Made by a program: the position numbers and the translations under genes. DNA of 64,000 nucleotides, taken from the NCBI GenBank assembly GCA_032690845.1, contig CM064429.1, forward strand, positions 21,797,807-21,861,806, given 5' to 3'. Under the pieces are notes generated by a model. It worked only from the letters and a program-made list of their open reading frames with translations. It did not search any database and was not told the origin of the DNA. This document shows, one piece after another, positions 32,942 through 45,699 of this stretch. The number at the start of each line of letters is the position of its first letter. Position 1 is the stretch's first letter. The stretch comes from Eleusine coracana subsp. coracana. Taxonomy: Eukaryota; Streptophyta; Magnoliopsida; Poales; Poaceae.

Positions 32942-33803
32942 CATGGTTATGGCTACGACTTTGTCTGGAGCTCGACGATCCTCCACTACCAAAAGACTCC
33001 ACTGCAACTTCAGCAAAACTCTGAAGTTTCCTCCTTTTATCCTCAGGAGCTCGCAATGGAACCCTAGTGTGGTAGGGTAGCTTGCCCGACGCGTCTCTCT
33101 GTGCCGGACTAGCACAGTCCAACTCAGAATGGCCTATTACTCCACATGAAAAACACAGGAAAGGCAACTTCTCATACTGGGCAGCAAACCACTTGGGTTC
33201 GCCGTCCTTCGTTAATCTTAGAAGCACTCCCCTTTTGATAGGCTTCAGTAAATCAATTGTGATATGTGACCGTGGGAAGGCACCGCTAGCCTTCCCCTCC
33301 GCATCAACATCCATTGATCCTACTTCTCCTAATAAGCTCATAGCCTTCTTCCCCCTCTGATCATTCATCCATCCCAGAGGTAAATCAAGCAGACGTGCCC
33401 AAATACACATGCGATCAAATTTTATTTCAGCCGCACTCAATTTCTCTTCATACTCCTGCAAAAGGATTGAGTATTTTCCTACAGCCCATGGTGATCCAGC
33501 CATTGCGCGATCCAAGTTCGCCTTACAGCCGAACTCCACTAGGAACATGTTATCTTCTCTCGCTCTGATCGATCTCAGCTTCAAACCTTGTGGATTCCCC
33601 CATGCCGGCCTCATCGCCGCCTGGACCGTGGTCATATGTAGAGGTACCGGGGACAACACCTTCCCGACCAGAATCCATTCTAGGTTCGCCTCACCGATAG
33701 CATCTTCTTCATCACTAAAATCTGCCACAACCTCCTCCTCCGCCATAAGCTGGAGTTTTTGCAGCATCTCTATGACACTAGGGTTTCCGCCCATCGTCGC
33801 CAT
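32942..33803 (-). pseudogene. LINE-1 ORF1, N-terminal part (DUF4283-like, zinc knuckle)
   Basis: An open block from ATG 33803 (MATMGGNPSV; upstream in-frame ATGs exist) to the solo LTR. It shows the DUF4283-type RNA-binding domain with WILVGKVLSP, FLVEFGCKANLDRAM, GSPWAVGKYSILLQEY and WARLLDLPLGWMNDQ. A zinc knuckle CFSCGVIGHSELDC follows near residue 247. Such ORF1 proteins bind element RNA. This block itself has no internal stop. Confidence 0.88.
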
Positions 33804-34147
33804 ATGCAGCAAAACGTGGAAAAGAAGTGCCTCAATCAAACAATTGCGCATAGGCTACGATCCTGAGACTAGACCCTAAGCGGCACCAGACCCCAGGAAA
33901 ATTAGGTTTTGAGACTTTTGTGGTCGACGGCATCGGACCGACTAACCATCAATTTGCAGTGAACGTCGACGACGGGGGTTCGCCTCCGTGGCGTGGACGC
34001 CAATGGCCTGAGGCGACACCGGCGTTGCTGCTAGATCTCACCGGAGGAAGCGAGAAACTAGATCGGGATCATGATCGCCTCTCCAATCGCCTCAGATGCA
34101 GTTAGCAGAAAACTCAGATCCATAGATCCTAATTATGTTAATGGATC
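33804..34147 (-). other. LINE-1 5' untranslated region
   Basis: GC-rich start of the element up to the 14-bp target duplication at 34148. It probably holds the internal promoter; no motif is claimed. Confidence 0.55.
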
Positions 34148-34314
34148 TTCTTGATAATGTCTCTTGAGATATGCATGTCTGTTTCCATTTGATGCGAAAA
34201 CATTTGTTGCATTCAAGTGAACCAGTGGAAAAAGGTTTTACTCTTAATCCAACCAAAATTAAACATTTTATTATCCCAAGCTACAAGTCATGCGAGTATT
34301 CTGCCTCATATTCA

Positions 34315-34428
34315 TCATGGTTCAGTCCTCCAAGGATACGAGGGTTCAGTCCTCCAAGGGTCAAGGACCGTTGGTTCAGTCCTCCAAGAATATGAGGGTT
34401 CAATCCTCCAAGGGTCAAGGCCTGTTAG
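34315..34428 (+). repeat. Short tandem repeat with GGTTCAGTCCTCCAAG core
   Basis: Four copies of GGTTCARTCCTCCAAG in two ~55 bp composite units; each unit has a short (24 bp) and a long (about 31 bp) half. Confidence 0.8.
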
Positions 34429-34589
34429 AGCTTTTTTTGAACCTGCTCATGGCTAGATCGTGTCAATATTTGGAGAAGTATATGAAGACATTTATTTCCT
34501 ATTAAAAATAAGCCAAAAATAACGCCCACAAAAATAAAGCTCATATTTTTTCCATTCAAAAATATTCGGATGCTGGTTGTTCGTTTTTT

Positions 34590-34896
34590 CTGGGTTAAAC
34601 TTTAGCCATGTCATATCGAATATTCGGATGCTAATTAGGAGAACTAAATATGAGTTAATTATAAAATAACTATAAAAATTCTAGGCTAATTTGCGAGAGA
34701 AATCTATTAAGTATAACTAATCTATCATTAGCAAGTGTTTACTATAACACTCTATTGTCAAATTATGGATTAATTAGGTTTAATAAATTCCTCTCACAAA
34801 TCAGTCTTCATCTATGTAATTGATTTTATATTTACTCTATATTTAATACTTTTAATTTATAGTTAAACATTCAATGTGATAAGTCTAACTACAGTC
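34590..34896. mobile_element. MITE-like high-copy grass repeat
   Basis: AT-rich ~300 bp element with the familiar grass repeat phrases GGATGCTAATTAGGAG, GAATCTATTAAG, ATCATTAGCAAG and ATTAATTAGGTTTAAT. Its ends pair weakly (ATGTCATATCGAATATTCGG against TTATCACATTGAATGTTTAA). The superfamily is not decided from this copy, and the boundaries are approximate. Confidence 0.6.
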
Positions 34897-35159
34897 GTTC
34901 ATTGAACATTTATAAAGTTATTTTGTTCTCTGCTGTTGGATCTCAATCGATGGTCACAAAATACGATTGATCAGACTAAATTACCAGATACAAAACAAAT
35001 CAGTATTAGAAAGGTTATTAGAGGAAAAGAAAATCTTGATGACAACGAAAGTCTGGTGCATCTACAAATAGCCAGAGCCGGATCTCTGATCTCCCTAAAC
35101 GCACTGTAGAGAAACAAAGAAAGGAAAAGAAAGACCGGGGGTTCATAATCAATTGGACG

Positions 35160-35689
35160 AAAGCAAAAGAATAAAATGAGTTTCACACGAGTTACGGGAA
35201 AAACACTAAGAAAACAGGGCATCCAAGAAAAGAAGAAAATCTCGTACAGGATCGCCACGCCGGGCCCCACCCAGACACATGTCGATCGTCGTTTTCCACC
35301 GTGTCGTCTCGTCACCAATCATCATGGGCCCCTGTCCTCTCCTCACCAACGGCTCACGCCGCGCCGCTCAGCCCGTCCCCTTCCGACGCCCGGGATCAGA
35401 GAAGCCACGAGTTCCGCGCCCTTTTCCCGGAGCCGGGCCCGCGAGCCGAACCGACGGCTCTCGTGCCGCGCTCCGACGACCCCGCTCGCCTCGGCATATT
35501 CGCTTCCCTTCGCCTCGGACCTGTCGCGCCGGTGCCGGTACGCAGGGCGGGGCGCTCCCCCACCCCCATCCCATGCGTGGCCGGGCCGCGCTGCTGGGGT
35601 TCGGTGCGGGAATCGTGTGGCGCGAGTGATCGAGCCACAACGGTGGCGCCGCCTGGCACCCGCCCGATATTTTTCCTGTGCTGCCTATT
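35160..35689 (+). promoter_or_regulatory. GBSSII upstream region
   Basis: GC-rich DNA immediately before the predicted leader exon. Overlapping open frames on both strands (up to 221 codons) show no domain and are treated as compositional artefacts. No confident TATA box is seen; the core promoter is inferred from position only. Confidence 0.4.
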
Positions 35690-35800
35690 TCTACTCGAGG
35701 CTCCCTCCTCTCGCTCTCCACTCCACTCCACTCCACTGTGCCGAGCAGGCTTCTTCGCCTTCCCCCGCCAGCTCTCACAGCCAGCACCGACAATCGGAAG
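35690..35800 (+). other. Predicted non-coding leader exon of GBSSII
   Basis: Pyrimidine-rich, with CCACT repeats and donor AAG|GTACCAT at 35800/35801. The acceptor GGCAG|GTCATC at 37383/37384 lies 11 bp before the ATG, giving a 1.58 kb leader intron, as is typical for grass GBSS genes. The left end is a guess. Confidence 0.55.
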
Positions 35801-37394
35801 GTACCATATCCCCCCTTTCTGTTCCCATTTCGATTTCGTGATTTTTGCTTTGTTGTTGTTACTCCTTTATTACCCCCCTTTTCGTTCCGCCAAATTGCAA
35901 TGAGTGGGATATCAGTGCCTCAGTGTTGCGGTGTCCCTGTGGCGAGAGATTTTTGGCGTGCGGTGCGGTGTTTGTTTCTTGGTTACGGCCTTATGGGATT
36001 GCAGCTTGGTTGTGCATTTGACCGGCCGCTAGGTGGTTTAACGCACCTGGGTAAAGTGTGAGCTGCGCTCTGCAACTGTATGTAAGTGCTTTGCTAGTTT
36101 CCTTTTTTCTTTCTGCCCACAATGTAATCCTTGTCCCCCACCTGTCGTTTCTCGCTTCGGCGTGCTCCCTTGTTTAGACAGTCGAAAACAAAATTTCAAC
36201 CCATGCTCTGAAACAAGCATAGAGCATCGCATAGTTTTCGTAACATGCAGCTGATCGAACACACTGATGGAACAAATGAGGCATAAGACCAAATGCCAAA
36301 ATACGGTGCTCCTGATTTTCTGATCTCCTCTTCTAGGAAAGCTGCTGAGCGTGTCTTCTCTCAAAAACATGCCCCGCCCGCCTCAGAGGCATAGATGGTG
36401 ATGGTCACTGGTCGCGGAGAGAGTACCGCAGTAAGAAACTTCCAACATAATCATTTCAGACGTAGGTTGCTATGATAGCAACAAGTGGATTGCGACTACT
36501 ATGAGTATTTCTGTGATGTTGCTGCTCCTTAAATTGTATCTTTTGGCCATTTGCATTTCAGTCAAAAGCTTAAACATTTGCCGTCAAAGACAAAAATTAT
36601 TTTAAGAACGACCTTTCCACAAATCTTCTGCTTCAGTATGGAAATTTCCATTTCAGTCAAACTAATATGAATTGATCCCTGAGGAAATCTTTCCTTTGGT
36701 CTCTCTCCTTTACCTTGTATATAAGCACTTACTACCGAACAAGAAAGTCTATTCTTTATTAAAAAAAAAGAAGGAAGCCTATTTTGTATGTATTCTGGTG
36801 TAATAACGTTCCTCCCCTGTTTCCAGCTTTGTTTGAATATGTCTAAAAATGATTGAAGTTGTTATGAACTCAAGGTGATGCTTGATGAAGGTGTCAGAAA
36901 CCTCACAAATTTTGTGTACATCTACTATCTTAGACAACTGAAATCGGGCCCTCATAGGCCCTACTGTGGAGAATCAGAAACCTGTACAAAGAAAACCTGT
37001 CTGAAGGGTTAATAGCAAATATGAGAGGTCTAATGGAAGGAATTAACCCAATACAAAAAGATACCTGGACTAGATTTGGTGTTATGGGGACAGATTATCT
37101 CCTTTAAATCTTTCAGTATTTTCAATTCGATTGTCCTCATTATACACTTAAAATTTGAAAGATTATTCATAAATTCAATCTCAAGAGCATTTTTTCTTAA
37201 CATCGATCTACAGCCTGAACACCATAATCAGCATGTCAAATTGTGGAACCTGTAAATTGTTGACTTCTCTGCACATTGTTTTTTAATTTAGGATGTATAT
37301 TTATGAGATTCACGTTTTTGTGCCATGTTCTCGGATCCAAAATAACACTAAAATATTGTTATCTTCATTTGACGTTTTGGCAGGTCATCACTGA

Positions 37395-40300
37395 ATGGCT
37401 GCAACAATGGGTTCCATTTCTGCATATGGTTGTTACCAAGCAAATGGCGCCAGGGCACTGAAACAGTCACGCCACATGCAATTTCAACAATGTTGTAGTA
37501 GTGGAGTTAGGTTCATGAACAAGAAAACCCGATCTGTGCAACAAAAAACACAGCTGGATAAAAGAAGAGTTGCAAACAATGGAATTTATCCTAAGGCTAC
37601 TAGGTCTCAGGCACCTATTGTATGTTCTAGTGGAATGACCATAATTTTTGTTGCAACTGAAGTGCACCCATGGTGCAAAACTGGTGGCCTTGGTGATGTT
37701 GTAGGTGGACTGCCCCCAGCTCTGGCTGTAAGTATTCTTTGTGACAAATTGTTAGTTTTGACAAATTATTTGTTAGTTAAGTTTGCTTGAGATTATCTTT
37801 GATTTGAACTTTTTCAATAGATTCGTGATAATAGTGTGTATTCTGATTATACAAATGCTTAATGCATGCTGTTTTCATATATATTTACTTTTTTTTTTTT
37901 TGAGATTGTATTTCGTAGACATACTATGTTTTTTTTGTGATGGACACCTTATTTCTTCTTAGGCAATGGGGCACCGGGTCATGACAATAGCTCCTCGCTA
38001 TGACCAATACAAGGATGCATGGGATACGAATGTCCTTGTTGAGGTATAAGTTTTATTTTGGTCCTTATTGCTACTTAACTTGCAGTTGTATCAGCTTTAA
38101 GATATTTTACATGCTAAAATAATTTTCACTTCTGCAGGTAAATGTTGGTGACAAGGTAGAAACAGTTCGTTTCTTCCACTGCTACAAAAGAGGAGTTGAT
38201 CGTGTTTTTGTCGATCATCCGATGTTTCTTGAGAAGGTCCGTTGAAGTGTAAAGCTTTGTTCCTGTTGAATATCCTAAGCATGTGTCATAACCTTCCAGT
38301 GTTGCATTTGAATCATAATACTTAAGGTATGGGGCAAGACTGGAGCAAAGTTGTATGGTCCTACTACTGGGACTGACTATCGGGATAACCAGTTGCGGTT
38401 CTGCCTTTTGGCTCTTGTAAGTAATTCCAATTTAACGTACATTTCTTCATTCTTAGTAGACTAATGCGTTGACTTCCCTGTGCTATGGTATGCTTTAATG
38501 TTCTTAGTACCCCTTAGCAATCTTCATCTCTTAGGTTCCGGATTCATAGAAACCCAAAACACTTACTACTTATTTGAGAAAAAAAGCACTTAATACTGAT
38601 CCATATTACCATGAAGTCTTGGTTGTCCTTTTATATTACACGAATTAATACTATGATGAAGCTAATTATAGAATGTATATATATTTTTTACTAAAAAGAT
38701 TGTCACTATGATTTTTTACTACAAACCATCTTTATCTAGATATCAAATAAAATTATGAAGCATGGTAAGGTTTAAATTTATACGGTCATGTACATAGATT
38801 GTAGGTCAGGTCAGTCTTTGAGCGTCAGATCTGGTAGCACATTGCTACAGGCTTGATCCAAAAACCCTGAATAACTAGTGAGGCTATCGGCATCGATTGT
38901 TTTTCTATATTCTGTTAGGACTAATCCTTGTGTTTCTGGAATGCAGTAGAGACTAGTCGAGTGTTCTAGAAATCAGCAGCAGCACTGTAGCTGAACGACT
39001 TACTGCCTCAGCCTGCCTAGTCATAAGCATTAAGCCTTCCCTCTTGCAGCTCTCCTCAAGTTGCTAGCTGCTGTCCACCATCCCGAATTAGAACCAACAT
39101 ATTCATTAATGCTAATGCATTTATTGTCAATCGTGCTTTTCTGGAGAAAGGCTGCCTTACATCAATAAATGGATGTAGTATAGTATATTTCCCTGAATAG
39201 CTTAATTTTGGGCCAATCGGCTGGTGGTGCAATTTAATATGGTACTAGAGCTAAGCAATAATGAGTAGACAAGTGTCCACTTTCTAGCCATGTTGACTTC
39301 TCAGGCCCATTTACTTTATTGCATTTAGATGTGATGGGAAGTGTTGAAATATGAGTGTATTAGACATCTTTCCTTAACATGTTATGCTTTTGGGGGAATC
39401 TTATGGTCCCAAAGCTTGGTAGAACTTTTTAAATCAGTACTAGGTGATACCCCGACGTGGCAGCGGATTTTTATGAATGTATGAGATGATAGCTCAAGAA
39501 CTTTTATTTGAGATTACAATTGCACTAAAATTGATGCTTCATTGCAAGTTCATATATTCACTCTATTTTAGATTCAAAGTTTTGCGTTACTTGGCGTGTG
39601 TGTTAAATACCATACTTTTGGAAAACATGCTTTTAGCATACCAGGTAGTGCATCATCCTTCAGCAATTGACAATTCAAGATGTGGATTATGACAAAACAT
39701 TGTAAGTTCATATATTCACTCTATTTTAGATTCAAAGTTTTGTGCTCTCGAGGGATTAATTGATTGTAAGATCTAAAGATTATAATGCATTCCCAAAACA
39801 TGCTCAAAATAGAATACAGAAAGCTTATACAAATTATTGTAGATGTATTAAAAAAAGACAGTATATACTTCGCCTCCAATGATGTGTTAAATACCATAGT
39901 TTCGGAAAACACGCTTTTAGCATACCAGATAGTGCATCATCCTTCAGCAATTAACAATTGAAGATGTGGATTATGACAAAATAATATAAGTTTATATATT
40001 CACTCTAATTTAGATTCAACGTTTTGTGCTCTCGATGGATCAATTGATTGTAAGATCTACAGATTATAACGCATTCCCAAAACATGCTCAAGAGAGAATA
40101 CACAGAAAGCTTATACAAATTAAGATTCAACGTTCTGTGCTCACACGGGGTCAATTGATTGTAAAGAATTATAGAATACGATGCATATCGAAAACATGCT
40201 CAAGAGAGAATACAAAAGGCCTATACAAATTAAGAGAAATTGATGAGTAAATGTGTTGCTAGCAGGAAAATAGGAAAATCAAGACTAAAGGCCTTAACAA

Positions 40301-43151
40301 CGTATAAAAGATCTCAAAGATTATAGGAAAATCAAAATAGGAATAAAATGCGATAAATAAACTCGTGTGCAGCAAGCCATGCATTTCCCTCGTCTACTTC
40401 TCCATCGATAGGTAGAGAGATGAGTTACACGTAGTAGAGTGGAAGGTGGAATGTGCACAGCTCTACATGGTGCCTCATCCTTTATATAGGGAATTGGCTG
40501 ATCGGCTACTGAAGAGGAAACAATGCAGCACATACGGGAGAGTGCAGTTAGTGGATGTTAAATAGGATGATTTCAGTTATAGTGTCTTTAGTAGGAATAG
40601 ATGCACAAGAGTATTGGTGCTACTAATTAATTTGGTCTCTTGATTATATGGATTATACCCTCGTGACCTACTGGAAAATATGAAGCACTAAGTGAATAAG
40701 TGCTAGTGAATAATTAGAGGAAAGGAATTTGATGCCTGAGCAATAACTGCATTGGAAGGGGTGGATCATTTGCTAATAAACGGATGGACAGATGGGACTC
40801 AAGCCTCATGATCTAACGGTGGAAAATATTGTGATGATGTGGCTGCATGAGAATTGAGAGAAATAGGAGTCAATAATCTTTAGTGGGTTGCGCTTATTAA
40901 AGATATATAGATTCCTTTTGGTGGGCTCAAATTTAAATCTGGACATATGGAGTAAGGTGATCGCTGATCACAGTTTGATGTTTTGCGCAAGTCAACAATT
41001 GCATTATTCATAGTACACTGGAATCCATTTTCTTATTCTATTTGATCTTTACTTTAGTGGAAGTTCTTATAATCCAGTTATTATTTTTAGGCTGCTTTGG
41101 AAGCTCCAAGGGTTCTCAACCTCAACAATTCTGAATATTTCTCTGGACCATATGGTAGATTTGACTATTAGAAAAATAACATGTGTGCATTCTAGGTGAA
41201 GATCTAATATCTTACTGACTAACATTTTCTTCCTTTCAATCAGGAGAAAATGTTGTCTTTGTAGCCAATGACTGGCACACTGCAGTTCTACCATGCTACC
41301 TGAAGAGCATGTATAAGCCAAATGGAATTTATACGAATGCGAAGGTACTCTACTTTGCTCTTTTTAAGTTTTGTTAACAGTGTTGTGAACTGAATTGAAA
41401 GTGAGTAGGGAAGAATTTTTTAGTTTGAGGCCTTGCAAATTCTCATTTTGTGTTCTTTGTGATTGTTGCCTTGTAGGTTGCATTCTGCATTCACAATATT
41501 GCCTACCAGGGTAGATTCGCCCAAGCTGACTTTGATCTTCTTAATTTACCTGACAGCTTCTTGCCTTCATTTGATTTTGTTGATGGGTATGGATGATGAT
41601 ATTATGTTGCTTTATCATATATTCAGTAAATTCTGTGTGTCAACTTCTCTGACACCAGCAACATGCGACATTGCAGACATTTTAAGCCTGTAGCAGGAAG
41701 AAAGATAAACTGGATGAAGGCAGGGATTATTGAGAGTGATTTGGTCCTAACAGTTAGTCCGCATTATGTAAAGGAGCTCACCTCTGGCCCAGACAAAGGT
41801 GTTGAGTTGGATGGTGTCCTTCGCACAAAGCCTCTTGAAACTGGAATTGTTAATGGCATGGACGTTTATGAGTGGAATCCAGCTACAGATAAGTACATAG
41901 GCGTGAAATATGATGCAACAACGGTAATGTTACTGTTACAATACTGCCCAGTGGTTACCACATATGGAGATTTCTCTACTTAATGAGATAATTTGTCAGG
42001 TAACTGAAGCAAGGGCTCTTAATAAAGAAAGGTTGCAAGCTGAAGTTGGATTGCCTGTGGATTCGAGCATCCCAGTTATAGTTTTTGTTGGCCGTCTTGA
42101 AGAGCAGAAGGGATCAGACATACTCATTGCAGCTATTCCAGAATTCGTTGAGGAGAATGTCCAGATAATTGTTCTTGTATGTTCTAATTTATGAACAAAT
42201 TATAGTTCTTCCACCTGACAATGTTAAAGCTGATCGCACTAAGCAAATTTCTCTAACAGGGTACAGGAAAGAAGAAAATGGAGGAGGAATTGATGCTGCT
42301 AGAAGTCACGTATCCAAACAATGCTAGAGGCATAGCAAAATTCAACGTTCCACTGGCACATATGATGTTTGCTGGGGCTGATTATATTGTCGTCCCTAGT
42401 AGGTTTGAGCCCTGTGGTCTAATTCAACTGCAAGGGATGAGATATGGAGTGGTAAATTTTTTCACTTCACTTGTTAGATTTCTAATTAGATTACATGAAA
42501 TACCAGGTATTTCTCTTAGTCACCATGCGTATACCATGATTCTCCATAGCATGTTAAAACAATACCACATACTTATCTCTGTAGTCATTTCGCGGTCAAT
42601 ACTTTGTGCCACATAGAATTAATTGAAAATGACTATCAGTGGCAAATTCCTGGAAACATTTTCAGGTTCCAATCTGTTCGTCTACTGGAGGACTCGTTGA
42701 CACAGTTAAGGAGGGCATTACTGGATTTCACATGGGTTCATTCAATGTCGAGGTAAAAAAAGAGTAGGGAACCATTGAGTTATTACTTGTTGAAAAAATA
42801 GTCCGTAATTGCAGCCTTTGTTGCCTTGTAGTGTGAAACTGTCGATCCTGCTGATGTCACATCAATTGCTTCGACTGTGAAACGAGCTTTGAAACAGTAC
42901 AACACACCAATGTTCAATGAAATGGTTCAGAATTGCATGGCACAGGACCTATCTTGGAAGGTAGGCACAGATGCAAAAAGTTTTAGTTTTACCATATATA
43001 TATATATTTCTGAACATAAAGTCCTCTGATACAGGGGCCTGCAAAGAAGTGGGAGGAGGTGCTCCTCGGCCTTGGAGTGGAGGGAAATCAGCCAGGCATA
43101 GATGGCGAGGAGATCGCACCACTTGCCAAGGAAAATGTAGCTACTCCCTGA
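37395..43151 (+). CDS. GBSSII: Granule-bound starch synthase II, 13 coding exons
   Basis: A plastid glucosyltransferase (GT5) that extends amylose chains from ADP-glucose; GBSSII acts in leaves and other non-storage tissues, unlike Waxy. Coding exons: 37395-37727, 37963-38043, 38138-38236, 38327-38416, 41091-41154, 41244-41344, 41477-41586, 41677-41923, 42000-42176, 42260-42451, 42666-42752, 42832-42960, 43035-43151. All introns are GT-AG and phases match; the product is 608 aa, the normal size. Residues 1 to about 78 are a Ser/Arg/Gln-rich transit peptide. The ADP-glucose site KTGGLGDVVGG starts at K95, RLEEQKG and RFEPCGLIQL (about 482-491) follow, and the second STGGL lies at about 504-508. 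The last exon ends GEEIAPLAKENVATP. Intron 5 (2.67 kb) is enlarged by tandem repeats. No stop or frameshift is seen, so the gene looks functional. Confidence 0.96.
39540..40232 (+). repeat. ~285-bp tandem duplication in GBSSII intron 5
   Basis: Copy A (from about 39600, GTGTTAAATACCATA) and copy B (from 39884) repeat the same ~240-285 bp. A third, partial copy runs 40121-40232 (GATTCAACGTTCTGTGCTC...CCTATACAAATTAAGAG). The shared ending is CAAAACATGCTCAA...CTTATACAAATT. Copies differ by about 10 percent by eye. Confidence 0.85.
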
Positions 43152-43289
43152 AGTCGGCTCTGTAGTATATTCAGGAATAGGAATATGTTTTAGAATCTAT
43201 CCTGACAGTATAGTGTCGTTACTAGCCTTCCTTGTAATGGTGTGTGGAAACTGGCAAAGCCACCAGTATCTTTTAGAGGACTATTCCTT
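43152..43289 (+). other. GBSSII 3' UTR and LINE-2 junction
   Basis: Follows the GBSSII stop codon. No AATAAA is seen before the second LINE begins at about 43290, so the normal polyadenylation site may have been displaced. Confidence 0.45.
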
Positions 43290-43321
43290 TGTGCCCGGAT
43301 GGGGGTGGCACAACATGATCT

Positions 43322-45552
43322 ATGTCCGGGGGTCGTGGCGGGCGCCATGGTGGACGGGATCAGGGCCGAGGCCATGGCTCTGGTTTTCCTCGAGCCCCCC
43401 CCCCCCCCTCCCCCCTCCCAAGGCAGGCAGGCAACTGTCGGCAACCGGGGTCCCGACGCAGATTGCCTCGGCCTCGGCCGCTAAGGACGCCCATGTTGTG
43501 GAGAAGGATCCTCAACTTCTTATCCGGCTTCTTTGTCAAAAAAAAAAAACTTCTTATCCGGCTTCGGAGTCCACTGCAACGCCTTCGACAGACTTTATTG
43601 GTAAAATTGTCAAGGATTTCTCTGAGGCTGCTAACTCTTCTCTGGTCATTAAAGATAAGAGCGAAAAGGTACATGCTGCTGCCATGTCAGTCGGTTACGC
43701 AGTTGATGCGCTAGGTGCATATATATTTTATTAATCATCCACCAATTCAGCCGACTGCAAAAGTTTTAGAACTGCTCTCGTCTCAGTGGCAGGGGGCTCA
43801 TTATCTGAGGCAGAATTAGTTGAGCATCTTAAACTGCTAGTCTGCAATAATTTTGAATGGGATGTACAACGCATCAAAGACAATTCATTCAAGGTTGTAT
43901 TTCCTAGTAGAACTGAATTGCTTAGAACTACTTACTGGGTAAGTGCAAACATTTCTAAAGACCTCTCGATCAAATTTGAGGAATTTGTGGAGGAGTACTT
44001 TGGGCATTTGTTGCCCACAATTTGGATGAGAGTTGTTAACCTGTCCTCCATCTTGAGAACCTTTAGAATTCTTTGGGCTATTGGCTCTATGTTTGGTGTA
44101 ACGCAGAAGGTAGACATGGCGACGACTAAGGTTAATAAGTTTGGCCGTTTTTGTGTTGCCGTGTTAGAACCAGAACTGATCTCAACAAACATGGAAGTTA
44201 TCATCGGGAACCGATTCTTCCAACTGAAATTTTCAGGTGGAGCCTTTTACACCTAATATGGGGATCTCTAGTTTCTTGCAAGATGAGAACTTTGATTCTG
44301 ATAGCAAGGGCGATGCTGCCCATAATGATGAGGAGATGCAGGATGCCGCTCCACATCAGGATAAACAGTCAAATGAGCATGGTTTAGGTAACTCTTCAGG
44401 GACTCAGAAAAATGGTGCAGGAGTAGTAGAAGACGGGGAAATTTTAATAGAACATGACTGGGATAACGATGATCTTCTAGGTGAAGATCACTTAATAATG
44501 GAACAGAAAAAAGTCCTTCATGTGCGCCCGGAGGATCCAATTAATGTGACCTCAGCACCCTCTCTTGCTAGTAGGAAAAATCAGCACCCTCTCTTGCTAG
44601 TAGGAAAAATCAATTTAACAATTCTACTGGAGCCTATCTGGGTTCGGTTCTCTCTTCTGCAGGATCAGGTCTAGGCGCTTCCAAGATTATGGCCCCAACG
44701 TCATCTCTGGCAAGGTGCGGGCAGCCTTTGACCAAGGCTTTCCCAGTGGTAGGAAGTGGGAGCAGGATGCCAACAGAGCTGGCGGCCAGAGCCATGGCCA
44801 CGCCAGGCCGTGGCGCTGCAACCCCTGACCTGGTGTCGGGTGTGGACCCCGTCGTGTTGGCCTCGTCGACTCCGGCTGCTGCGGGGGTACCTGCAGCTGC
44901 TAAGGTGGTGCAATTGCATTTGGCTACTGCCTCGGCGGTGGCCTCTGCGTCAGTGCTCACGTCGACCACTTTGGGAAGTGGTGGCTGCACATCTTCACCG
45001 GCGCCTAAGTCGCCACCTTCGGTTCGTCCAGAGGTAGCGGCTGGCGTGATGATCGGCACCGGGTCTGAAGCAAGTCGGCAAAAGCCGGGCCCGTCGTGCC
45101 TCGATGAGCCATCGGTTGGTGGCGCTATTGCTGTTTTCACGCTGGATGACCTCGCCGACTCGGTGTTGGAGGCCGGCGTTTCGGCGGATGGCAATTTAGG
45201 CGGGGGACTGGGCTGTGTTCAGGTGCCAGCTCAGTCCTCGACCGGGTCGCCAACGGACGTGGTGGTCCGGAGGAGTAAGGGCAACGCTGCGACAACAGAT
45301 GTGGATTCTATCAAGAAGGCTTCCAAGGCGGTGGCGATCAGAAACCTTGACAATCCAGGTCCGTACCCCATGTCCATCCCCCACTCGCCTGTCATTCAGA
45401 GTAATCTTCGTGCTTTAAGGATTTCTTCTAGTCGGTCGCTTGGGTCTTTAGATTCAGGAATTTCTAGAATTAAAGCTCTAGAGCAAGCTAGAGTAAAGCC
45501 TTCGGGCCAGCGCGTGGTAAATTCAGATTTTTCTCTGGATGGGGACTCGTAA
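43322..45552 (+). pseudogene. LINE-2 ORF1 remnant
   Basis: Glycine/arginine-rich N-terminal start (GGRGGRHGGRDQGRGHG, 43328 onward), then frame changes. The block at 43786-44256 resembles the DUF4283-type domain (VFPSRTELLRTTYW, ISKDLSIKFEEFVEEYFG, WMRVVNL, LWAIGSMFGVT). An acidic stretch follows (44237-44560), and the 44689-45552 block is a long Ala/Ser/Pro-rich region without a known domain. A 28-bp phrase near 44560-44605 (AGCACCCTCTCTTGCTAGTAGGAAAAATC) is duplicated. At least two frameshifts are needed to connect the parts. Confidence 0.7.
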
Positions 45553-45699
45553 GAGCTCCTAGATGACTATCAATACCTGATTGGTAATTTAGTTGACGTC
45601 CCGGTTAAACAAGCCAAAATCCGTAGGAGGAAAACATCTTCTAAGTCGAAGATGCAAGCAAAAAAGAAAATTGTTTTCTAATAAAAGGTATCTTTTGAA

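Larger units (their letters stand above)
7886..34147 (-). mobile_element. L1-type LINE (LINE-1), split by nested insertions
   Basis: This non-LTR element reads leftwards. It starts at about 34147 with a GC-rich 5' UTR and ends in an 11-base A tail (T run at 7886-7896). Flanks carry TTCTTGATAGTGTC (7872-7885) and TTCTTGATAATGTC (34148-34161), a 14-bp target duplication with one mismatch, which proves the two halves belong together. ORF1 (DUF4283-like region plus zinc knuckle) and ORF2 (endonuclease, reverse transcriptase, RNase H-like end) are both present but broken. The element is interrupted by a Copia element at 10896-30482 and by a solo LTR at about 32058-32941. Without them it is about 5.8 kb. 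Confidence 0.9.

Noticed and set aside
35176..36061. Overlapping GC-rich ORFs of 110-220 codons upstream of GBSSII
   Set aside because: They overlap on both strands, have no known domain, and occupy the promoter and leader intron of GBSSII; explained by base composition.
44689..45552. 287-codon ORF as an independent host gene
   Set aside because: Lies between LINE-2 ORF1 and ORF2 in the same orientation, is low-complexity Ala/Ser/Pro-rich, and is most simply the ORF1 tail.
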